From Symsagittifera roscoffensis (lineage: Eukaryota; Xenacoelomorpha; Acoela; Convolutidae), in NCBI RefSeq assembly GCF_963678635.1, contig NC_087062.1:53950473-54014472 (forward strand): DNA of 64,000 bases. The letters run 5' to 3'. Positions 24,866 through 35,132 of this stretch are shown piece by piece. Positions within the stretch are counted from its first letter, which is position 1. The number at the start of each line of letters is the position of its first letter. The translations under genes and the position numbers were made by a program. The notes under the pieces were generated by a model. It was not told the origin of the DNA, searched no databases, and saw only the letters and a list, made by a program, of their open reading frames with translations.

Positions 24866-25125
24866 CACATACATACATACATACATACATACATACATAC
24901 ATACATACATACATACATACATACATACATACATACATACATACATACATACATACATACATACATACATACATACATACATACATACATACATACATAC
25001 ATACATACATACATACATACATACATACATACATACATACATACATACATACATACATACATACATACATACATACATACATAAATACATACATACATTC
25101 ATACATAGATACAAACATACATACA
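24866..25125. repeat. Tetranucleotide microsatellite (ACAT)n
   Basis: About 54 uninterrupted ACAT units (to about 25083), followed by imperfect units to 25125. The ORFs in several frames here (THTYIHTY..., MYVCMYVC...) are artefacts of the repeat. Confidence 0.98.
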
Positions 25126-25129
25126 CTTA

Positions 25130-27230
25130 CTTACATATTTTCCAGTGGTTATTTTGCTCGAGCATTTGAAAAAAGTTGCTCACATTGAAAAAAATTGCTC
25201 CACGGAACATAGATCTGCTCAATAATTTTCTCAACATTTTGAAAAGCAATCAAAGAAAATTCAACTGCCCAAAAAACACAAAATTGAATGAGGACATCAA
25301 ATTTTTGAATCAAATCGGAGAGGGTGTTAGATTCGAGAAAATTTCTAGGAAGCTCTGCATGATAATGATTGCCGAACCATTTATCTTTTGAGCTTTCAGT
25401 TCCATGGTTTCTCATATTTAGTTCCCAAGTTAATCTTACAGTCAAATGTTAAAGAGTGTTCACGTTTACATTTTTAAAATCAAGAAGTCACAAAGCGACA
25501 TTAATAATATGATTGTTAATGATCATTAACACTGCCTGACATTCACAAATGGGCATATCAGCCCTGCCACATTATGTGATGTGATAATAACTATTCATGA
25601 CAATATGAAGATGAGTTTGAATAGGCATAAAAAAGCAGCATGACATCCACTTCATTCTGGCTAAATTCATGCTTCACGCCAATTAAGATATTGATTGGAG
25701 ACAAAAAGCTGGACTCAAATATTACAGAAATACGGAAGTGCAGCTTTGTTGATGAGTGCCTTGCGCCGCTTGATTCAGCAATTAAATTAGAGGCCTAACC
25801 AATCAGCAAAAATGACAAAACAAAAGTTGAATTGAATAGGGCAAAGAGCGAAAAAAAAAAGAAAGTGAATCGAAGATACGACTTTGAAAGCTTCTCAAGT
25901 TTTTAAAGCTATTGATCCTACTTAATTGCTGCTCTAAACCAAAACTGATATTTTAAAAAGGTTTTGGGAATGTTTTGAATCAGGCAAGTCGAAGTTTGGT
26001 TTAGCTTTTATTTACCGGCCAGCCCAAACTTAAGATTTTCAAGCTTTTTGCGATGAAAATTTCTACGTGGACATCTTATTGACTGGAGAAAGAAAATTGT
26101 TCTACTCAGCTTTTCTTGAAGCAAAAACTTTTCGCCTTTCTAGCTGGGAACCCATTTGAAAAACAAAACTTTGAGTTCTTGTCTAGACTCTTTTTTTTAA
26201 ACAAAAATAAAAGATTTTGCCACCAAAATATTTCAAAAAAATAACAACTGATTGTTCTCCTATACTGTTGTTTTCCTTAATTTCCCAAAATTCTACTTGT
26301 AAACATAGCTTACAGAAAATTGAATTTTGAGCAAAACGACAAAAAAAAAAGCAACGTTTCAAAGATAAGTAAGTAATGTGCTAGATTTCAATCGAAAACT
26401 ATTTGCAACTGAATGGCATTCATGTCCTGATTAGCAGCATATATGAAACATAGGATCATTTTGCAGCACTGAATTATAGAAAATCGTCAAAGAACCAAAG
26501 AACAATAATGGATGACAAATGAAAATCAAAAAGCAATGTGCAAACGTGATACTATCCATATAACAATAGTTAAGTCTCGAGGTGATGCCGATTTAATTGA
26601 AAGCTTCAAAAAACAGCAAAATAAAACGTTAGCTTGATACGGTGCACAGTGCATGCTTTTTACTATAGAAGAAATAATTATTTGCTGAAAAACTAGCATT
26701 TCTTCTCCATTTGTTTATTCAAGTTTTTTGGGAAATTCTCTGTAACACCCTTCACGCAAAAAAGTTTATTGACAATTCAGAAATTAAAATAAGCAATCAT
26801 AGTCTGAAAAGTTTTTCTTTCACCTCAGTTGAGAAAACAGTAGCATAAGTTTTCATTGCCAATAAAGTAATCTGTTCAACTTCGGTGCCTTTTTGTTTTT
26901 TTTTTCAAGAAATTACATCTTGATGAAGGTTCAAATTTTATGAAAGAATAACAAATAGGTAACGCACCTTGCAAATATGGAAATTATGATGAAACTTTAC
27001 AGCTTTTATCACCAGCTATACTAAAAAAACTTGCTTGAAACTTCAAGGATTGCTTTGATACTTTCCCTGATCCACTAAAAATAACAAATATAGTACCGTT
27101 CTTCAAATAAAGGTACCGTCGAATGGTTTTGGTTTTAATTGGACTTTTTGTGGAGCTCAATTTCTGTAGTTTTAGGAATTCGCAAAAAAAACACTTAATT
27201 GTTGATACTGTTGCCGAGCTATTTGAAACA
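25130..27230. other. AT-rich stretch, no gene supported
   Basis: No recognised domain, repeat copy or splice-linked ORFs. Short ORFs such as 25176-25391 show AT-driven composition. Confidence 0.5.
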
Positions 27231-27232
27231 AT

Positions 27233-27775
27233 AAACAAGACCGCTCGTATCAGGGCGAAGCCCTGAATGTTCCGACTGCATTTTAAGGTTTATTGAGCAG
27301 CAGTAATACATAAAAAATAAATGAAATAAAATAAAATGAAATTTTTTTTCTTAAATTTGAAATTTTTTTATGAAAATCATCCCCCCACACGCCATATAAA
27401 GTACAAAAAGATAGATTTCGTTCCTTGTAACAAATCAATTATGGCAAATAAGCTTCGTTCAACCAATTTGGAACGATTTATAAGACGGATTAAATCTCGC
27501 TTACTCGTTAATAGCGCGAATTATATTGCGCGTTAATTGTCCCAAATTGGTCAAAATGGCCAAAATGGCAATCTTTAAACCCTCATAACTTTACGAAAAA
27601 TGATCACAGGTGAAATATCTTTTCAAATTTAAGCTCAGGACAACATTACCTTTTGAATGATATAAAAAAATTTCATCAAAAATGGCTAGTTAAAAAGTCG
27701 AAATTTGTCTGAAGAAAAAAAAACCCACCCCGAGCACAAATATTCCGTTATTTTCGTATCGAGAGTCGGAACAAA
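27233..27775 (+). repeat. Interspersed 541-bp repeat family, full-length copy
   Basis: Begins at AACAAGACCGCTCGTATCAG and ends at GAGAGTCGGAACAA. The left GGGCGAAGCCC palindrome and the central GCGCGAATTATATTGCGCG palindrome are present. The right palindrome is damaged by one substitution (TCGTATCGAGAGT). It abuts an RT fragment on its right. Confidence 0.92.
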
Positions 27776-27786
27776 AACCAAAAAAG

Positions 27787-28560
27787 TCTGAAAAAAAGAC
27801 TTTTGACACCGTCAATCATAGTATTCTAATAATGAAAAGGTTTCTAATATCAATGACCTGCATTCGTCAATTATAAGCACCACTGTTATTCGTTAAGCAG
27901 ATGATACATACATCCCTGATTTGTACATGAGAAACGGGTTAATTAGAGTTTTATGTTGCCCCAAATAGTGCAAGACATCTGCAGAGTTTCATTGAGCGAA
28001 AGTTAAACCAAAAAATCATTAAATTCCAGCTGATTCGATTCTGAAACACTCCCATCGGCTGCTGCAAATAAACGGCCTTCAACCTTGTTTTAATTTATGT
28101 ATTTAAACACCTGGGTGTATGTATCGACTCCAAACTTAGATTCAAAGAACAATTAGATAATGTAGGCACTCAAGTACCAAAAATGGTGGGCTTGATCTAT
28201 CGATTGTCTAAATTTTTGAACAAAAAAAAATCTTTATATTTTTTGATATATGCAACATACCAAAAATAACAAAGGAGTCTTAGTTTATGAAGAATTTAAT
28301 AAGTCTTACCTCAAAGAAATTAAGAAAATTGATCATAAGATCTAGTGTTATTTGAAGACAAGATGCTGGATCCTTATGATTTATATCTTTACGAGTTACT
28401 AAAAAGTTACTAAAAAATTACTGAAAAGTAACCACACTAATCTTACATTGAATTCCTTACCTCTTTGTGGAACCAAACTTTTCAATCTGCTAGCTCGAAG
28501 TGGAGTGCCAATCAGTCTCATTTAAAAATTAGAATTTGAAATCAACTCGTAGACTGTATT
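27787..28560 (+). pseudogene. Non-LTR retrotransposon RT fragment (CR1/Jockey type), decayed
   Basis: Begins with a KKTFDTVNHSIL-like stretch (about 27793-27828), corresponding to RT motif A (KAFDTVNH), and ends with HLGVCIDSKLRFKEQLD (about 28104-28160), the typical post-RT stretch of CR1/Jockey-group LINEs. The intervening palm, including the YADD box, is broken by stops and deletions. Inactive. Endonuclease and 5' parts are absent. Confidence 0.75.
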
Positions 28561-28669
28561 TCTTAGATCGGTTTGTTAGAAAAGTTTTTTAAACTGCTGT
28601 AGTACTGTAGCTTGCTGGTTTTTGCTTTTTGTTCTCTAATTTAAAACTTCTGGATGACATTTTAATCTA

Positions 28670-30745
28670 ACTATGTCTTTTGGTTCCCTGGATGAAAAAA
28701 ATGTGGCTACACTCCGCCGCGAGAATTCATTCACCATATGTAACAGGATGGATTTTTTTCTCCTGTGCGGGGTCATTCCATTCCGTCAGATCTATGGCAG
28801 CACTTTGTTTAAAATCATTGATTCTATGAATCGTGAATTTGTTGGTCTTACCGAGGTGTTCACAATTTTTTGGATCATCTCTTCAATTTGTTTATTTGAT
28901 CCCAAAAAATTGTCTTTAACTAAAGAGTTCTCGATAAAAGTTTTCCTTTTCCCATAGGATGCATGTTAAAATCTTATATGCAAATTGGGTATTTGCTTTA
29001 GATCAGTTCTTTGATAGGATTTCAAATCTTTTTTCATTTTCTAATGCTCTAATTGTGAGTTTAATGGAGCCAATTCTTACTGCTAGTTGTCGGTGGCCTG
29101 TTTTTCTCTTTGAGATCGAAAAAAAATGATTCTTTGACATATGAGATTTATTTCATATGTCTTGAGTGTCAAAACATTTAGTATTCAATTACGGTAAAAT
29201 TTAACAATGTTATTGCCCTAATAGGTTCTCCTCTTCTTCGCTTGTTTGTTTTCTCTTTTGTAATTCCCTCCACTGAATAAAATTGAGCGATTTTTCAATG
29301 TTCTCCAGACATGTTTTAGATATCACTGTTTTTGCTGCCCCGGATCAAATATAATTTTTAAGCATTTTGATATTCCGTCATACCACTCATTTTTTGTATT
29401 ATTTTCTCCTGCAAAATTGATTTCATTTCCGTACCAACATGGTGATACGGCTACTTGTTCGTTCTCTTGTTTTTCTGGAGTGTTGCTCTCTGCCAAACTG
29501 TTTTGGTAATTTTTCTCTTCTGTGCTCTGTTAATTTTCTTCCGAATTATAATCATGATCTGGCATCTGCTGGTATCTACTTCCATAAGCGTTGTATTGTT
29601 GGTCATTCATTTATCTGCTGTTATTTTGGTTGCTGTTAGGCCATTTTTGACCTCTCCATTTTCATCTCTGCTGTCTAAGTTTTCTGCAGTCTTAGGCAAA
29701 ATATCCTTCTATTCCTCAATTGTAACATTTAAGAGTGTTTCTGTTGATTCTCCCCTTTGAATTTCTACCTCCTCTACTTCTGTTCAACCCTCGAATAAAC
29801 ATGATGTCACCTGCTGTCTACTCACTGGATTCTGTGAATTTTCTCATTGTGTGTTCTAAAGTAGTAGGGTCATTTTGGTCATCTCCAGAACTGTTTTCGG
29901 CGACATTTTCTATACTCATTTTTGTGCTTTCTTCAAGATTGGAACATGTCAATAATGCGACACAGTATATGACATTCGGAATTACCATTCCTAGTTCCTC
30001 CATCTCTTTTCTATATTTCGTCATATTTTTGATGTATTGGTCCTAAGAAATATTTTTTCGTTTTTCACAGGCTCTCCAGTTTTGATAGCTTTAAGAACAG
30101 ATTCACCCAATACAGGTATGAGGTTGTCTACCCCTTCACTATCATATGACAAATCTTTTGGCATCGCTACGATTATTTCATTTGGTTCTGGGTTGTGAAT
30201 ATGTTCATTATGATAGGTGTTGCTTGAATTTCTATATCTATCTGCACGCAGCCTCTCCGCCACTCTATATTCCTCTTCCACCGAATGTGATCAGCTAAGG
30301 AATTGTTTTTCAACAGTGGGACTTGCATGTCCTTCCCTTTGTTTACTCGTTTGCTCTTTGTACACTGATTGGTGAGGCATATTGCGTTTGCGATTCTTTC
30401 AATGTTTCGTTCAGTTGGGCTGAATTTCGCAGCTGGGTTGTCATTTTTTTCCATCTGTATTCTCAAAATTTCAATTTGTGTTTTTTGATTCTGGCTCCCT
30501 GATTCATTTACTACTGCCTGTTCAGTGTCTCCCACTGTTTCATATCTGGTTGAGCGACTTGTAGATACACTAGAGAACACAGGCTTTGATCTCTTGTTGT
30601 TTTGGTTTTCGATCCCCCTGCCGTCATCGCATAAGGCCTCCCGTCAAATAATGATTTTGTTTGTTAATATCTTCCAGTCCGTCGAGTGTATTCTGTTGTC
30701 TAGGGTTTGGTCTTTTGGGTTTATTCTTCTTTGAAGGCATGCTTC
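28670..30745 (-). pseudogene. LTR-retroelement gag-protease remnant
   Basis: Minus-strand coding remnants run through several frames: a basic N-terminus (MPSKKNKPKRPN near 30739), a long charged gag region (30173-30580, 30021-30281, 29818-30024), a zinc knuckle readable as CYN-GIEGYFA-DC (two positions lost) near 29690-29730, a hydrophilic linker, and a protease-like IIFDPGAAKTVIS (DSGA-type active site with S changed to P, about 29330-29370). Pieces near 28670-29100 look like the rest of the protease and the start of pol. Stops and frameshifts are frequent. The order fits a retrotransposon gag-PR, but the clade cannot be decided. Plus-strand ORFs here are shadows. Confidence 0.6.
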
Positions 30746-30749
30746 TGTC

Positions 30750-31715
30750 CAATCAGTTTTTTTTTCACTGCTTGGTAAATAACTACCTCCTGCTACTATG
30801 ATAGGCCAATTAACTTAACTTAACAGGAACTAATTTAAAACTCTCTGAACTCTTTGATAAAAAACAACTTCTCAGCAACGTATTAATTCAAGCTATGATT
30901 CTCTCAACTCTTTTTCTAGACTTGCGAAAGTAATTCTTTCTTTTTTAGAGGTCAAGGTCAAATATACAAATAACATTCCTCACACAGCAATGCTAGTCAG
31001 TAAGTCGTAAGGAGACTTAAAAAATAATAAAAAAACTCGAGGAAAAAATTAAAATAATTACAAAAAAAAGTCGAAAAACACAACCACCGTTATTCAAAAC
31101 GCTTTTAGAGTTGAATGAGCAGCCCGTAAGCCGACAAAAGTGGTAAAACGACCTTTGAGCTTAATACAAAAAAAAATGGCGCCAAAATTTTTTTCGAACA
31201 ATTAAGTTTTGAAACTTTGAAGTCTTGCAACAAAAACTACCTTTATTTTTCAAAAAAAAATCAGTCTTTGTTTTTGCTTTTGAAGCGACACAACTTGTGG
31301 TAATTAAACCAATAAAACATAAACAGAAACTTCTTAAGAAGTTTAAACAAAAGAGCTCTGCAGAGCTTACTCTACAGGATTTGGAAACATATAAACAGTA
31401 TTTATTCTGAAAAACAGATTTTCTATTAAGACATGCGCAAAATCACCGAATTTTTTTTTCTTAACTAATAGCGTGGCAAAAGGAATGGCGGCAAGCTAAT
31501 TGATCCAGCTGAAATGTTAAAATAGTAAAAGAGTCAAAATGTGCCTTTTCACGAGAAGGTACAGCTGTCAAATTTCGAAAATTTTTGTGTCAAATTTTGT
31601 CAAGAAATAAATAGGACAACTCAAAATGTCTGTGTTAAATTTCAGTGTTATCTGCTTGATACTTTTACTATTTTTAATTTGACTATCTTTTAAGAAAATT
31701 ATTTGTTCATCAGTG
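30750..31715. other. AT-rich stretch, no gene supported
   Basis: No recognised feature. A short K-rich ORF (31225-31410) has no domain. Confidence 0.5.
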
Positions 31716-31722
31716 TGTGCTG

Positions 31723-31789
31723 CTTTCCAAAACGTACATGCCCTTGTGCCCTGGGGCTCCGTTGTAGCGATCCTGAATGAGAAAAGAAT
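31723..31789 (-). CDS. Possible terminal exon of an unidentified minus-strand gene
   Basis: On the minus strand an acceptor-like TTCAG near 31786 is followed by about 20 codons (RYNGAPGHKGMYVLESSTH) and a stop. Local GC is far above the surrounding DNA, which suggests selection for coding. No upstream exon could be linked with confidence; a GC-richer patch near 32230-32310 on the same strand is one candidate. Family not recognised. Confidence 0.3.
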
Positions 31790-32449
31790 CAGTTTTATCC
31801 AAGAACCTTGATTAAAATTTGAATGAAACAAGCGGTTTTGATTTGAGTTACAACGTCAAGGAAAAATCTGAATTAAAATATAGCAAGAACTTTTTTAACT
31901 TATCAACTCAGACAATCAGACATCAACATAAAAATTGCGGTGCTCTAGGTTCAAATAACTCCTTATCTGTTTCTGCATGATGATGCATGATAAACTGAAA
32001 ATGAGGACCACCATGTGTGTTCTATATATTTACAGAATCTATTTCAAAAAATTAGATTATTGATGATAAAATATGCATTATCACGTCAACGACCGTTCTT
32101 CTCCTAAATCCCAGGTGGCAGACTCATTGTGCTCAAACAATTTACAAAAAGAAAGGCTAATGCATGGGTCAAATATATGTGACAATAGACTTAAAAGATG
32201 ACCTTCCCGTGGACGTATGATTTGAAATCTGCCAAAATTCATTTTTTTGTACAAAATTGAAGTTTTGTTGCCAAAGGCCCTGTAGGACACTTGAGAAAAT
32301 TTGCCTGAAAAATCATGGTTCTGTCTTGGCATGCTCTCTCTCGTTTGTTTGACGCTTTTTTCTGATAGGGAGTCTCAATTAAGGGGGTGATGAGTGTGAT
32401 TTATGAAAACTTCAACATCGAGTGCTTCTTTTTAGCTGATTTTAAATCA
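31790..32449. other. Mixed stretch, no gene proven
   Basis: Minus ORF 32081-32332 has an acceptor-like TTTTTCAG near 32310 and moderate GC, but no recognisable domain. Confidence 0.4.
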
Positions 32450-33423
32450 AACAAGACTGCTCGTATCAGGGCGAAGCCCTGAATGTTCCGACTGCCTTTT
32501 AAGGTTTATGGAGCAGCAGTAATAACATAAAAATTTAAATGAAATAAAATAAAATAAACTTTTTTTTTCAAATTTGAATTTTTTTATGAAAATCATCACC
32601 CCACACGCCATTTGAAGTACAAATAGATAGATTTCATTCCTTGTAACAAATCAATTATGGCAAATAAGCTTCGTTCAACCAATTTGGAACGATTTCTAAG
32701 ACGGATTAACTCTCCGCTTACGCGTTAATAGCGCGAAATATATCGCACATTAATTGTCCCTAATTGGCCAAAATGGCAATCTTTAAACCACCTTAACTTT
32801 ACGAAAAATGATCACAGGTGAAATATCTTTTCAAATTTGAGCTCAGAACAACAATACCTTTCGAATGATATTTAAAAATTCCGTCAAAAATGGCTAGTTA
32901 AAAAGTCGAAATTTGTCTGAAGAAAAAAAAAACCCACCCCGAGCACAAATATTCCGTTACTTTCGTATCGAAAGTCGGAACAATAAAATAAATTTTTTTT
33001 TTAATTTTAAATTTTTTTATGGAAACAATCCCCCCACGCCATATAATGTACAAAAAGGTAGATTTCATTCCTTGTAACAAATCAATTATGGCAAATAAGC
33101 TTCGTTCAACCAATTTGGAACGATTTATAAGACGGATTAAATCTCCTCTTATGCGTTAATAGCGCGAATTATATCGCGCGTTAATTGTCCCAAATTGGTC
33201 ATAATGGCCAAAATGACAATCTTTAAACCCTCATAACTTTACGCAAAATGATTACAGGTGAAATATCTTTACAAATTTAAGCTCAGGACAACAATGGCTT
33301 TCTAATGATATTAAAAAATTCTGTCAAAAATGGCTAGTTAAAAAGTCGAAATTTGTCTGAAGAAAAAAAAACCCACCCCGAGCACAAATATTCCGTTACT
33401 TTCGTATCGAAAGTCGGAACAAT
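32450..33423 (+). repeat. Two tandem copies of the 541-bp repeat family
   Basis: A full-length copy (32450-32983) begins AACAAGACTGCTCG and ends AAAGTCGGAACAA. It is followed directly by a second copy (about 32984-33423) lacking roughly the first 110 bp, including the left hairpin. Both carry the central and right-end palindromes. The arrangement suggests unequal exchange, or insertion of one copy into the A/T-rich part of another. Confidence 0.92.
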
Positions 33424-35070
33424 AAGTTTGACATTCAATTTGATTGGTTACAGATTCAGCAAGATTTAACCAATTAATGTAGAGATCACAAACTGCTTTT
33501 TTTCCCAAGGAAAGCAATGTGATTTCTTAAAGCCTTTTTGAAACAGCTCGGGGACTTAGTTTCTGAAGTTGGTTCGTTTTCTCATATTCAAAAGAATATT
33601 GAGAGCAAATCAATGAAATATGTTTAACTTAATTTCGGTTTGCTTTTACCCAGTTAAATTCTTGATGGTGACGCCCAAAACGGAGTGCTTTTTCAGTAAT
33701 GACTAGAACTCTTCCATGAACCAAATAGCGCAAAGCGCCAGAAAGTCACAAAAGCTAGCGCTCAAAATGACGAAATGGCAGGCAAAAGACATATATTTTG
33801 AGTTGTTCTCACACAATTTGCTAGAATGTTTCAGGAGACCAGTTAATTAAAATAGTTATTTTTCTTAGCTTTTAAAATGGGCACTTCTGACAGTTGGGGA
33901 ATAAAGTTAATTCAATATTATAATACTGAAATAATTATTTCAGATGAAAAAATTTCGTAACAATTTAAGGAATTAGGGTGAGGCGCAGACTATGGAGCGA
34001 AATTGAGTATGAATTTCTACGACTATACAATAAGTATTGCTGCTTAAACAGGTGTCATGATACGATAATACAAACAGATGGTCCTTTGGGTTTTACAGAG
34101 TTTGATTTTGTGAGGCGACCACTCTACCCGACTTCTATCTCAATTAAACAACTGTACAACTGTTAGAACACACAATGTACGAAAAAATCTTCAAACTTAC
34201 GAAAGTTTTTTCGCTCCAACTTATATTTTCTATCATTAAAATTCCATGTGTTGGTTGCCCAAAAGAAAAGAAGACGCGTCATCAAGTAAAGATCATCAAA
34301 GCGAAAAAAGGTGATAATATTGCCGTGAATTTTAATTACTACTGTTCCTTTAATGTTTAAGAGCTTCTGTAATGATAATATTTGGTGGAAACAAGGATCA
34401 AAGTTTCACTTTTTCAAGATTTTCAGACTTCAAATTTCTAAGCAATTATCTTGCTACTTCAGTATTTTTAAGATTCACAAAACAGCAGACTATCAAAAGA
34501 CCCTGGCTCTCATTTGAGCGAGGTCTATAATTTTGCTTTTATTTCCTCATTTACATTAAATATCTTGTTTGTTGTGAGAAATTGGGAATTGCAAAAATAA
34601 AAATTTGCTGAAATTCTGGAATATCAATTTGGACCCGCAACGGGGCTATAAAAAGAAATCACGAGTTAAAGATATTAGCCCAACTCAAATAGGTGCGAAG
34701 TTGTGCGACTGACAGACAGAAAAAAAACAAATAATTTAACAACTGCAATCTCGAATTGAACTGTCCCTTGGTAGTTATTTCTGGTTCAAAGTAAATCGAA
34801 ATTCCCTCCAATATTTCCATAATGTCCGAAATCAAATCAACTAAAGTTGTTAAAACTTAAAGGGTAATTTTCACAACTCTCAACAGATCAGTCAATTACG
34901 CTCCCAATTTGGACATCAGAATTACTTTTTACAATACCTAAAAGTGTTTTGAATAAAAATCAATTTAGAAATCAGTCTAAATTGGAATTGAGTTTCTGCT
35001 AAAAAATCTGCTCACCATTTTCTCAGTTTCCCAACTTCAAGTCAGTTGCTCCCCATTGCTAGAACATCAG
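33424..35070. other. Upstream region of the Prospero gene
   Basis: AT-rich with no gene supported. Short ORFs at 33978-34166 and 34175-34360 lack domains. It may hold the promoter and 5' UTR of the downstream homeobox gene. Confidence 0.4.
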
Positions 35071-35078
35071 TATAAAAT
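35071..35078 (+). promoter_or_regulatory. Possible TATA-like box upstream of the Prospero gene
   Basis: TATAAAAT lies about 60 bp upstream of the ATG at 35133. In AT-rich DNA this can easily be chance, and a 5' UTR intron would make it irrelevant. Confidence 0.2.
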
Positions 35079-35132
35079 TATCTATCTGAATAAATCTTGA
35101 TCCGAAAATAAAATAAAATCGTTATTTAAAAA

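Noticed and set aside
24739-25188. Long ORFs in three frames (THTYIHTY and MYVCMYVC repeats)
   Set aside because: Produced by translation of the ACAT microsatellite; every frame of a stop-free tetranucleotide is open.
29439-29760. Plus ORFs with hydrophobic, transmembrane-like sequence
   Set aside because: Complement of a Q/N/K-rich minus-strand gag region; A-rich coding read backward gives F/L/V-rich frames.
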